Positions 9,989-19,185 of a DNA stretch of 64,000 nucleotides are shown piece by piece (within the stretch, counting starts at the first letter, position 1; each line of letters begins with the position of its first letter). The notes below the pieces were generated by a model. It saw only the letters and a program-made list of their open reading frames with translations. It made no database searches and was not told the origin of the DNA. The stretch is taken from the NCBI GenBank assembly GCA_015657545.1, contig JADHZC010000001.1, positions 1-64,000 on the forward strand, in the 5' to 3' direction. The translations under genes were made by a program, and so were the position numbers. Origin of the DNA: Rickettsia sp. GTDB taxonomy: Bacteria > Pseudomonadota > Alphaproteobacteria > Rickettsiales > Rickettsiaceae.

Positions 9989-11027
9989 AATCTGCAGCTT
10001 TAGCCATCATCTCTACTAAAATAAGATATTCTATTCCAGAATGTGCTGCAATTTCAGGGCAAATAGAATTTTTTGTCATACCAGGAACTGTGTTTATTTC
10101 TAAAAAATATAACTTCTCTTCTATAGGTTCATAGATGAGCTCTATTCTTATTAAACCTTTACATTTAAATATGTTATATATTTTTTTAGATAGGTTTTCT
10201 ATTTTTGATGCAATTTCTGTAGTAATTTTTGCTGGATAAATATGTTCAGCAAATCCTTTGTTATATTTAGTTTGATAGTCAAAAAATTTTTTTCCTTTTA
10301 GTAATCTTAATTCGAGTATTCCTAAGATTTTTCCTTCAAATACGGCTATTTGTAGTTCTTTCCCTTTAATGAAAGATTCTAGAAGAACTTCCTCTCCGTA
10401 TTTAAAATGATAATTTTTAAAATCAAAATTTTCTGGATTATCAATTAATTCTATACCTATGCTAGAACCTTGTTCTAAAGGTTTAATTATAAATGGAGAA
10501 GATATTTTACTGATATCAATAATATGTTGCTTGCTGAAAATTTGATAATTAGCAATATCAATACCGTTAGACGATACTATGTCATAAGCAATTTTTTTGT
10601 TAAAGCTAGCGCTAGAAGCTAATACTCCTGAGCCCGTGTAACGAATAGATTTGATATTAAAGATTGATTGTAAATTACCGTCTTCTCCCCATTTACCATG
10701 AACTAAGTTAAATATCTTACATTTGTAACTACTTATTTTTAGTGTAATCTCTATTATGTCTGCTCCAATATCTATGAAATATACTTCATATTTGAGCTTG
10801 ATTAAAGTTTCTATTACAGATTCTGAAGATAAAAGTGAAATATCCCTTTCTAAAGACATTCCTCCTCCAAGAACAAAGAATAGATCCTTATTTTTTTTGC
10901 TAAATTTATTTTCAGTAACAAAATTTTGAATATTAAAGCCGTATTTTTTTAATTTTTGTTTAAAGCTTAAAGATATTTGCTCTAAAGGATTACAATGTAA
11001 TATTATAGATGATCTAAAGTCTTTCAT
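9978..11027 (-). CDS. ddl: D-alanine--D-alanine ligase
   Basis: VLGGGMSLERDISLLS, FNLVHGKWGEDGNLQSIF, SPFIIKPLEQGSSIGIELI, LEINTVPGMTKNSICPEIA. Confidence 0.95.
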   Translation of the reverse strand: MKDFRSSIILHCNPLEQISLSFKQKLKKYGFNIQNFVTENKFSKKNKDLFFVLGGGMSLERDISLLSSESVIETLIKLKYEVYFIDIGADIIEITLKISSYKCKIFNLVHGKWGEDGNLQSIFNIKSIRYTGSGVLASSASFNKKIAYDIVSSNGIDIANYQIFSKQHIIDISKISSPFIIKPLEQGSSIGIELIDNPENFDFKNYHFKYGEEVLLESFIKGKELQIAVFEGKILGILELRLLKGKKFFDYQTKYNKGFAEHIYPAKITTEIASKIENLSKKIYNIFKCKGLIRIELIYEPIEEKLYFLEINTVPGMTKNSICPEIAAHSGIEYLILVEMMAKAADYEK

Positions 11028-11085
11028 AAAAAATAATAATTAAATAGTGAAAGAGGATGATAGAGTGGAATTTAGAACAAAACAA

Positions 11086-12327
11086 TCACATTTTGTGTCT
11101 TTTACTTAATGAATCTTCCAATGTAAAGATTATTATAGAAAAAATGCCTAAGATCAAACATAAAATACTGAAATTATCTATACTATATTTACTGATCTTA
11201 GAAATTGAAAATACTACAAGAGCAGAAATGAGGTAATAAAAAGAACCAAAAATGGATCCTGCAATTCCAATATGGTGTCTATAAAATTTGAGAGAAGTGC
11301 TTAAAACAAGAGGTATTAATAGACTATGCCCTAAAGCACAAATCATGAAAGGAAAAATAATAGATAAAATATGTGAGTATAAAGCTGATGATTGTTTGTA
11401 AGAATATAGAGAACATAAAAAAAGTAATAATGAACCGCAAAAGCTAATAGCCAGTCCAAAAATTTTTATCTGTTTAATATGGAAATGGTGCTTCATTAAA
11501 TATTTGCTCATAAAAGCTCCTAAAAAGCTAGCGAAATTAGTGAATAAAATTATTTGTCCATAAACAGAAGTTTTTATATCAAAACCTTTTATGAAGATAA
11601 AAGGAGCTTGCATATAAAATCCATATAATACACCATTAAACAGCCCAACAATCAAAGAGTTTAAAAAAAATTGGAGATCTTTAGATATATATTTTAAAAC
11701 CGTTAGTTGTTTTTTTATATTAATTAGAAGTGATTTTTTTTCTTTGATATAATTAGTTTCTGGCAAGCAATAAAAACATACTAAAAATAATGTAAATATG
11801 CAAAATGATACTAATCTGAATGCGTTAGTCCAGGAATAAATTTGTATTAATTGTCCTCCTATTATATATCCTAGAGCTGGAATTAAAGACATTGATAGAG
11901 ACATAGTAACATACATATAAGATAATAGTAACTTGCTATATGAATCCCGTATCATAGCTTGCCCAACAACAGAACATACACTTGCAGCATATGCATGTAA
12001 AAATCTAAAAAATATGAATAGATATATGTTGTCAGCATAACTTAAAAATAGAGATATTAACGCGTAAGAGATAAGACATCCTAGGATCAAAGGTCTTCTT
12101 CCTATAAGATCAGAAATCCATCCTAGCGTTAGTATTCCTAGAGAAAAACCTAGATAATATGATACTGTAGAAAATTGCACTAATGTTTTATGTGCTCCTA
12201 AAAATTCTCCTACATTTGGTAAAGCTAAAGAAAAAATAGATTCTACAAATCCAGGTAGTGGAGAAACAAAATATATCAACCAAGGAGGTATTTTACCTAT
12301 TCTTCTTATTAAAATATTAGTTAACAT
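11086..12327 (-). CDS. MFS multidrug-type transporter (Bcr/CflA-like)
   Basis: 12-TM MFS pattern with GWISDLIGRRPLILG and FRFLHAYAASVCSVVGQAMIRD. Confidence 0.8.
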   Translation of the reverse strand: MLTNILIRRIGKIPPWLIYFVSPLPGFVESIFSLALPNVGEFLGAHKTLVQFSTVSYYLGFSLGILTLGWISDLIGRRPLILGCLISYALISLFLSYADNIYLFIFFRFLHAYAASVCSVVGQAMIRDSYSKLLLSYMYVTMSLSMSLIPALGYIIGGQLIQIYSWTNAFRLVSFCIFTLFLVCFYCLPETNYIKEKKSLLINIKKQLTVLKYISKDLQFFLNSLIVGLFNGVLYGFYMQAPFIFIKGFDIKTSVYGQIILFTNFASFLGAFMSKYLMKHHFHIKQIKIFGLAISFCGSLLLFLCSLYSYKQSSALYSHILSIIFPFMICALGHSLLIPLVLSTSLKFYRHHIGIAGSIFGSFYYLISALVVFSISKISKYSIDNFSILCLILGIFSIIIFTLEDSLSKRHKM

Positions 12328-12618
12328 TCAAAAACCTAAAATACTTTAAGCAACAGATGCAATTTTAATTAGTAAATTTATACAGACAAAGAGAAATAAC
12401 AGAAAACATTATATCATAAAATATAGATAAAATGAAATTGAGAAATTTTTACTATTTAATTTTTATTATCTTAAGTCAAAAATAAAACAATATTTACAAT
12501 TTTGATACATCAAAATATCATAGAAAATTTTTTAATATTATTATTTGATCATAATTTTATTATAATCTCTTTATTTATGTTTTATAATCATGTAGATTTT
12601 ATCAAAATATTTATACAT

Positions 12619-14361
12619 ATGACAAAAAATCTTCAGACTTTAATATTTTTTTTAAAAACAGAAAATATTCAAGCATATGTAATAACATCTTATGATGAGT
12701 ATTTAAGTGAATATACTTCTTCAAAAAGAAATAGATTGAAGATTATAACAAATTTTTCTGGCTCTAATGGGATAGCTATCATTTTTACTCAGCAAAAATC
12801 TTTATTTTTTACTGATGGTAGATATTTGTTACAAGCTCAAAAAGAGTTAGATAAACAATATTTTGAAATACATGATCTCCAATTTATCAAAAATTTTGAT
12901 TGGTCAAAATATATCACTTTAGAAAAACAGCATTTTTTTATCAATCCTCTTATTTGTAATCAACAGATTCTTTCTCTTTTTCCTAAAATCAAAATGGAAT
13001 TTTTAGAAAAGGATATTATTGAAGACATGCTAGGTGATAAATTTAATTCTTCTATAGAGGTTTTTGAATATTCTGAATATTATTCAGGAGAAGATTATTT
13101 ATCTAAGGTCAGTAAAATAAGAGAGTTTTTAAGAAAATCTCAATTTGAAAACATCTTACTAACAAATCCAGAAAATATATCTTGGTTGTTGAATTTAAGA
13201 TCATGGGATTTAGAATTTACTCCAACTCTTCTCTCTGCAATGTTAATTAGTCAAACTAGATCTTATGTGTTTTTAGATAAAGATCTTACAATTTCTGAAC
13301 AAGTAAAATTAGCAAGGAGTAGTCTTGAATTCATATCTATATCAAAATTAAATTCTTTCCTATTGAATTTGGAATATAATTGTATTTATGACAAAAATTC
13401 AAATTGTTATATTTCAAATATATTAAGCACCAATCCTAAAAATAAAGCAATTGATGATCCTTGTACTGTTTGGAAGTTAAAAAAAAATGATTCTGAAATT
13501 TTACATGCTACAAATATTAATAAAATTGATTCTGTAGCAGTGTGTGAGTTTTTAGCATTTATACAGGATGAGAATAAAAATTCTACATTACATAATTATT
13601 CTGAATATAATTTAATCGAGAAATTAAATTATTTTAGGTCTCAAAATTCTCAATTTATAAAAAATAGTTTTCATCCTATATGTGGATTCAGATCAAATGC
13701 TGCAATTATTCATTATAAGGCTTCAAAAGAAAATTCTGATCTTATAAGTAAGTCTGGTTTATTGCTTATAGATTCTGGAGGACAATATCTAGGAGGCACA
13801 ACAGATCTTACAAGAACAGTTGCTGTAGGGGTAGTGTCTTCGAGGCATAAATATTTTTATACTAAAATACTTAAAGGACATTTATCTATTAATCAGTTAA
13901 TTTTTCCTAAAAACAAACTTAATGGTTCACATATAGATTCTTTTGCTAGATTTCATTTGTGGCAAGATTTTTTAGATTATCCTCATTCTACAGGTCATGG
14001 AGTAAGCAATTTTTTAAATGTTCATGAAAGTGGTTTATCAATATCTCCTACTGCTAAAGAGATATTATTAGATGATAATATGATCTTATCCAATGAACCA
14101 GGTTTATATATTGAAGGTGAATTTGGAATAAGGATAGAAAATCTAATAATGACAAAATCAACATCAGATAAGAATTTTCTGAAATTTCAAAATTTAACAT
14201 TAGTGCCATATGATAAACAACTAATAGATAAAAAATTACTCACAGAAAAAGAAATAGAATATATAAATGCATATTATGAAGATGTCATGAAATATATATA
14301 TCCAGAACTTTCTAAAAGAGCACAAAAATGGATGAAAGATCAAATTAATTTTATGAATTAG
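12619..14361 (+). CDS. pepP: Aminopeptidase P (Xaa-Pro aminopeptidase)
   Basis: M24 motifs: LLIDSGGQYLGGTTDLTRTVAVG, HSTGHGVSNFLNVHE, NMILSNEPGLYIEGEFGIRIENL. ATG at 12619 (MTKNLQTL) preferred over the upstream start at 12502. Confidence 0.9.
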   Translation: MTKNLQTLIFFLKTENIQAYVITSYDEYLSEYTSSKRNRLKIITNFSGSNGIAIIFTQQKSLFFTDGRYLLQAQKELDKQYFEIHDLQFIKNFDWSKYITLEKQHFFINPLICNQQILSLFPKIKMEFLEKDIIEDMLGDKFNSSIEVFEYSEYYSGEDYLSKVSKIREFLRKSQFENILLTNPENISWLLNLRSWDLEFTPTLLSAMLISQTRSYVFLDKDLTISEQVKLARSSLEFISISKLNSFLLNLEYNCIYDKNSNCYISNILSTNPKNKAIDDPCTVWKLKKNDSEILHATNINKIDSVAVCEFLAFIQDENKNSTLHNYSEYNLIEKLNYFRSQNSQFIKNSFHPICGFRSNAAIIHYKASKENSDLISKSGLLLIDSGGQYLGGTTDLTRTVAVGVVSSRHKYFYTKILKGHLSINQLIFPKNKLNGSHIDSFARFHLWQDFLDYPHSTGHGVSNFLNVHESGLSISPTAKEILLDDNMILSNEPGLYIEGEFGIRIENLIMTKSTSDKNFLKFQNLTLVPYDKQLIDKKLLTEKEIEYINAYYEDVMKYIYPELSKRAQKWMKDQINFMN

Positions 14362-14560
14362 TATGAACTACTTAAGAAAAATAGAAATTTTACAATAATC
14401 TATTTTTTGATAAAATTAAAAAAGTACTAAAAGATACAGAATAGGTATTTTTTTTCTATATTTGAAGAAGGGATAGGAGTCCTGGGATAGGCTTTTGTTG
14501 TAGCATTTATAAATATATTGAAATGTTTAAGAAGTTTTTTGCTGGATATTTGTTGTATTT

Positions 14561-14881
14561 CTATAGTGCTTTGAATCTAGTTACGCCCTCAATTAACAAA
14601 TCTTTTATTTGAAATGATATCTCTGGACTGAATATTTGATGCACATATATTTTGGATATTGTTTGAAAAATGTCTTTTGGATCAGATAGAAAAAAATCTT
14701 CAAGATTAACACTTATTTGAAAATTACCCTCTTTAAAATCTAAATTTCTGAAAAATTCACCTTGTATTTGAGATTCAGAAATCTTTAACTTTGAGAGATC
14801 TAGAGTGATGATGAAATTATCAACACTATCAGGAGAATGTTGTGTAGATATTTCTTTTTGTACTGAAATATTCTTTGCCAT
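14561..14881 (-). CDS. Hypothetical protein
   Basis: 106-aa ORF with normal-looking composition; no family recognised. Confidence 0.45.
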   Translation of the reverse strand: MAKNISVQKEISTQHSPDSVDNFIITLDLSKLKISESQIQGEFFRNLDFKEGNFQISVNLEDFFLSDPKDIFQTISKIYVHQIFSPEISFQIKDLLIEGVTRFKAL

Positions 14882-15148
14882 AGAATTGTATTTTTTCCTT
14901 TTATTGATATTGAAATAGTAGATTTTTCAACAAATTTAGCAGGAGCTTCTACAAAAACAGCATTCAGCATTAAGAATTATTACGTTTGTACAAGGATATT
15001 ATATAAATAATGCTTATGATAAGTACTAGGCCCTTTTGAAATTTATTCCAATATCTTTAAATATTTCAAGTATGAAACAACATATAGCACATGATACTTT
15101 ACTAAGATCAAGATCAATACTTATGTCATAAGGAGTATATGACGGAGG

Positions 15149-15433
15149 ATGATTATTATTTCTATATTCTCCTTTGTTAGCTCTATTTTTTATACTTCTG
15201 CATGTGCTTCTGAGATATTGATGTCAAACTCTTGTGTTAGTAGATCTTTCTTTTGTATTACAGAAAATAAGATATTATTTTTAGAAGGAAAAATAGGACC
15301 GGAAGAAATCGTAACGCGCAATATCTATAATAGAAAAAGAAGAGTAGAAGATGATCTAAAAAATTCAAAAAAAATTTTTGAAAGAAAGGAAAAAAAACAC
15401 CTTAAAAAAATCAGAAATTTTAAACAATTCTGA
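15149..15433 (+). CDS. Hypothetical small protein with signal-like N-terminus
   Basis: GGAGG immediately before ATG at 15149; hydrophobic start then Lys/Arg-rich tail; may be a remnant. Confidence 0.3.
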   Translation: MIIISIFSFVSSIFYTSACASEILMSNSCVSRSFFCITENKILFLEGKIGPEEIVTRNIYNRKRRVEDDLKNSKKIFERKEKKHLKKIRNFKQF

Positions 15434-15474
15434 AATTTTCATAAAAGCAGAGTATCTGCTTCTGCAAAGAAAAT

Positions 15475-15520
15475 CAGAAAGAAATTTTTCAGAAAGAAAT
15501 TTTTCAGAAAGAGAAATTTT
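15475..15520. repeat. Three-copy short tandem repeat, unit about 15 bp (CAGAAAGAAATTTTT)
   Basis: Read directly: cagaaagaaattttt / cagaaagaaattttt / cagaaagagaaatttt. Confidence 0.9.
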
Positions 15521-15863
15521 AAAAATTTTATAGAAAGTTAGAAAAAATCATTTTGGAGTAAATTGGGTTTTAAGTCTAGAGCTGCTTTTTTGAATTGATC
15601 AAGCATATAGCCACAGAAAACAAATGCTTATAAAAGGAAGCAGAAGTTATGTTGAATTATCTAGCAAAAATTTTAACATTTGAAGGCCTTCTGATAGTGT
15701 TCGAGCAATTTTTTTCAAAAAAACATATTCTGGAACCACATCTCCCAAGGAAGAAAAATCAATTGCACTCCAGAAATTCTATATTTTGAGCAGAGATGTT
15801 CGAATTTTTTTTGATTCCGCTCACGATCTTTTGTAGAACAAAATTTCTCTCTTCTTTGATGCG

Positions 15864-15905
15864 AGTGATACTCTCAATCTCCTTAAGGGGATTGAGAGTA
15901 TCACT
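15864..15905. repeat. 42-nt near-perfect palindrome
   Basis: AGTGATACTCTCAATCTCCTT|AAGGGGATTGAGAGTATCACT; 21-nt arms with one mismatch (T opposite G). Confidence 0.95.
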
Positions 15906-15973
15906 AAGTGCCTATATATATTTATATTATTATTAGTATAGTTTTATATATTATGATAAATAATCATGATGAA

Positions 15974-16010
15974 CAAAAGCTTGCGCAATCCCACTTTTTT
16001 AGGGGCGAGT
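15974..16010. mobile_element. IS200/IS605-type left-end-like segment, copy 1
   Basis: caaaagcttgcgcaatcccacttttttaggggcgagt; ungapped match at 31/37 positions with 45004-45040, which lies next to a tnpA remnant. Confidence 0.7.
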
Positions 16011-16033
16011 AGTTCACGAGATATAAATAGTAA

Positions 16034-17020
16034 TTGAAGTCTTCAAAGATTATGAGCAATTTTGATATAAAAAAATTTCTGAAATTAACTAATGGATTTA
16101 ATTTTAATATTAAAGATATTGAATTGATAAAAGGAGGTTTAGGATTAAGTAAAAGAAAATATTTTAGGATAAAAAATGAATCATCAAAATCTTATATCTT
16201 AATGGATTGTTCTTTAGAATCTCAAACTCTTAAAAATTTTATAAAAATTCAGAATAAATTACAAGCTCATAAATTTTCAGTGCCTGAAATTTTCATTTTG
16301 CATGAGGAAATGTCTTGTGCAATCTTAGAAGATTTTGGAGAAAAACATATAAAAGATCTTATTCAAGAGAATAGATCCAATATAAGATATATTGAGGTTA
16401 TATATAAGAAATTAATAGATTTAATCATTGAACTTCAAAAATTACCAAGTGAAGACCTACTTATAAAGCAAAATTTTAAAAATCCAGAATTATTTATAAA
16501 ATATTATTTACCTTTTTTAAAAGGATCGGTTGTCAATTTAGAAGAGAAAATTGAATATTCTAAAATTTGGGAAGAAATTATGCAGAATATTTTTAAAATT
16601 TCTGAATCTTTTGTGATATCAGACTATCATAGCGAAAATATTATGTGTTTGTTACAAAGAAAATATAGTCAAACTTTTGGATTATTAGATTTTCAAGATG
16701 CCTTTTTAGGTTGTATCAGTATAGATTTAATGTCTTTATTACAAGATGTAAGAATAAATGTTTCAGAAGATTTAGTAAATAAAATGATAAATTATTTTGT
16801 TGAAAAAAAAAATTTGGACTTAGAAAAATTTTTAGTGAATTACCATATATTTGGAGCTAGACATCAATTAGATATTTTAGGAAAATTTTATAAATTTAGT
16901 TTAGACCATCCTCAAATTGATATTCAAGAATATTTAAAATTAAGTATGAAATATTTAAAAATAAATCTTCAGCACCCAGTTTTAAATTCATTAAAAATAT
17001 TTCTATCAAGATATTTGTAA
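16034..17020 (+). CDS. APH/choline-kinase-fold sugar kinase, AmgK-like
   Basis: SFVISDYHSENIMCLLQRKYSQTFGLLDFQDAFLGCISIDLMSLLQDVR (HxxN and DFQD catalytic motifs), ILEDFGEKHI; matches the COG3178/AmgK pattern. Confidence 0.8.
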   Translation: MKSSKIMSNFDIKKFLKLTNGFNFNIKDIELIKGGLGLSKRKYFRIKNESSKSYILMDCSLESQTLKNFIKIQNKLQAHKFSVPEIFILHEEMSCAILEDFGEKHIKDLIQENRSNIRYIEVIYKKLIDLIIELQKLPSEDLLIKQNFKNPELFIKYYLPFLKGSVVNLEEKIEYSKIWEEIMQNIFKISESFVISDYHSENIMCLLQRKYSQTFGLLDFQDAFLGCISIDLMSLLQDVRINVSEDLVNKMINYFVEKKNLDLEKFLVNYHIFGARHQLDILGKFYKFSLDHPQIDIQEYLKLSMKYLKINLQHPVLNSLKIFLSRYL

Positions 17021-17044
17021 TCAAATATATAATTTGAGTATTTT

Positions 17045-18298
17045 ATGCAGTTAAACAATTCACAATCTAGAGATATTATAATATTTGTTAGTGTTTTATT
17101 TTTTATTTTAGGTTTTTTTACTTGGTTAAATGCAGCTTTGATTCCATTTTTGAAAATCCTATGTCAATTAAATAATTTTCAGTCTTATTTTGTAGAATTT
17201 GCATTCTATATCTCTTATTTTGTAGGAGCAATACCTGCTTCATATCTTTTAAAAGCGAAAGGTTACAAATATAGTATATTACTAGCCTTTATATTGTTAG
17301 GAATAGGAAGTCTCGTTTTTATCCCAGCTTCAATTTTTAGAAATTATAATCTTTTTCTTATAGCTCTTATGATCCAGGGGAGCGGATTGATTTTTTTACA
17401 ACTCACGGTAGATCCTTATATGGTAGTTATATCCCCAACTAATGCAGGAGCAAGATTGATAAGTCTTGGAGGTATTTTTAATAAAGCAGCAGGATTAATG
17501 GCTCCTTTAATTCTTTCTGGTATTTTATTGAAAGATATAGATCTTATATCGTCTCAACTATCAATTGTAACTAACATAGTGGAAAAACAATCTTTATTAT
17601 CGTTTTTAGGAAAAAAAATTATATTCCCATATTTTTGTCTTTTTATTATTACAGTAAGTGTTTTTTTATTCGTGTATAAGTCATCATTAATTGATTTAGA
17701 AGTTGAGTCTAATTTTGTAAAAGGAAGATTCAAAAAATTTTTTAAGGATAAATTCTTATTGGGGGGATTCATAGCATTATTTTGTGGAGTTGGAGTAGAA
17801 GTAATAGTTATAGTAACAGTTATTGATTTTGCTCAAAATTTAGGACTTAGTTTTTCTAATTGGGGTGTATTACCCTCTTTAAGTCTATTTGCTATGATTA
17901 TAGGATATATTGTAGGTATCATTTTGATTCCTAAATATTTATCCCAAAAAAATACTTTAACTTTGTATATGTTACTTGGAATTATAGTGTCAATTATAAT
18001 CTGTTTGATGCCTATACAAATACATTCAAAAATATTGATAAAGTATATTACTGTTTATATTCTTTGTAGTTTAGGCTTTGTTAATTCTATTATCTGGCCT
18101 ATAATATGGTCATTAACCTTGCAAAAGACTAAAGAATATAGATCATTAGCATCTGCTGTATTAGTGATGGCAATACTAGGAGGGGCTTTATTTCCATTAA
18201 TATATGCTGCGATATCTAATTATTGTGGTTTACAAAAGGCTTATATAGTGATAATAATTGGTTATTTGGTAATTCTTTTTTATTCAATCAATAATTAG
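17045..18298 (+). CDS. FHS (FucP/GluP/NagP-like) family sugar:H+ symporter
   Basis: LGFFTWLNAALIPFLKILCQL, ALMIQGSGLIFLQLTVDPYMVVI, multi-TM; starts 24 nt after the kinase stop. Confidence 0.8.
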   Translation: MQLNNSQSRDIIIFVSVLFFILGFFTWLNAALIPFLKILCQLNNFQSYFVEFAFYISYFVGAIPASYLLKAKGYKYSILLAFILLGIGSLVFIPASIFRNYNLFLIALMIQGSGLIFLQLTVDPYMVVISPTNAGARLISLGGIFNKAAGLMAPLILSGILLKDIDLISSQLSIVTNIVEKQSLLSFLGKKIIFPYFCLFIITVSVFLFVYKSSLIDLEVESNFVKGRFKKFFKDKFLLGGFIALFCGVGVEVIVIVTVIDFAQNLGLSFSNWGVLPSLSLFAMIIGYIVGIILIPKYLSQKNTLTLYMLLGIIVSIIICLMPIQIHSKILIKYITVYILCSLGFVNSIIWPIIWSLTLQKTKEYRSLASAVLVMAILGGALFPLIYAAISNYCGLQKAYIVIIIGYLVILFYSINN

Positions 18299-18348
18299 AT
18301 ATTGTCTACTTTTAGTTACATAAAAGCTTTTTGATTGAGATAAAGCTT

Positions 18349-18512
18349 ATAAACGCAGCTCGAAATATTCTAACAAGCTGGACTAATGAGCTAGGCTGGT
18401 CTGTGAAGCGAATCGAGTAGTCGATCAGCAGCAGAAACCTAAGAGAATTTGTGAAAATTCTCTCCCCTGATAACCAAGGAATCTACGTACTTTAGTGCGT
18501 GGAGGATATCAG
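18349..18512 (+). mobile_element. tnpB 3' remnant + IS605-type right end / omegaRNA-like segment, copy 1
   Basis: aaacgcagctcgaaatattctaac... (NAAxNIL codons) then GAGAATTT-GTGA-AAATTCTC stem, ...TAACCAAGGAATCTACGTAC-TTTA-GTGCGTGGAGGATATCAG; closely matches 46776-46936. Confidence 0.8.
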
Positions 18513-18540
18513 GAAAAACGTTGTTTAGTGCTTTGGCAGA

Positions 18541-19170
18541 TGTATTTATAGCCTCTAGCCTTGTTTTGCTGGGTTAGAGCTCTTACGTTATCAAATGCTC
18601 TTTTCCCTTCTTTTTTAACATTAGAGAACTCTTTTCTAACTTGATCTCCTCTTATTGCTTTCAGCCTGATAGAAAGTTCTTTATCAGCTATTATTTCTTC
18701 TTATGTTTGCTATTTTCTATTATTATTTTTTATGTAGCATTTGCTACTTTTGGCAATAACTCTGCTAGCCCAATAACATTATAATCAAGACTCTCTTCCA
18801 TCTTTAGTCCTACGTCTAGTGGAAAGCAATTTTTCACTTAAGATAGAATCTTTTCTGCTATATCCCATCCTTCCCCCCCTTAAGTTTGAAGCTCATGCTC
18901 TTATATAGGTGCAATATTCTCCATTGACCATTAGGATCTATACACAACACCGTGTAAGTATTGCCTTGTACATTATTAATATATTCAATAAAGAGCCTAA
19001 AGCTGTTTTTCTTTCAGTACTGTTTGAGTCATATTTATGAGAGATCATTTCATAGAGAAGAACATCAGGAATATTTCTCTTATCATTATATCTCTTATTA
19101 GAATTATCTTGCTTGTTAAATATTGTTCATTAAAAGCTTTGTTGATTTCCTTTGAAGATTATTCAGACAT
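18541..19170 (-). pseudogene. Decayed protein-coding gene
   Basis: Reverse strand keeps coherent protein text across frameshifts/stops: NKAFNEQYLTSK, DVLLYEMISHKYDSNSTERKTALGSL, GNTYTVLCIDPNGQWRILHLYKSMSFKLKG, LDYNVIGLAELLPKVANAT. Confidence 0.55.
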
Positions 19171-19185
19171 AATAATTCACGAAAA

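Noticed and set aside
17554-17772. 72-aa minus-strand ORF within the FHS permease
   Set aside because: Antisense to supported membrane-protein coding sequence.
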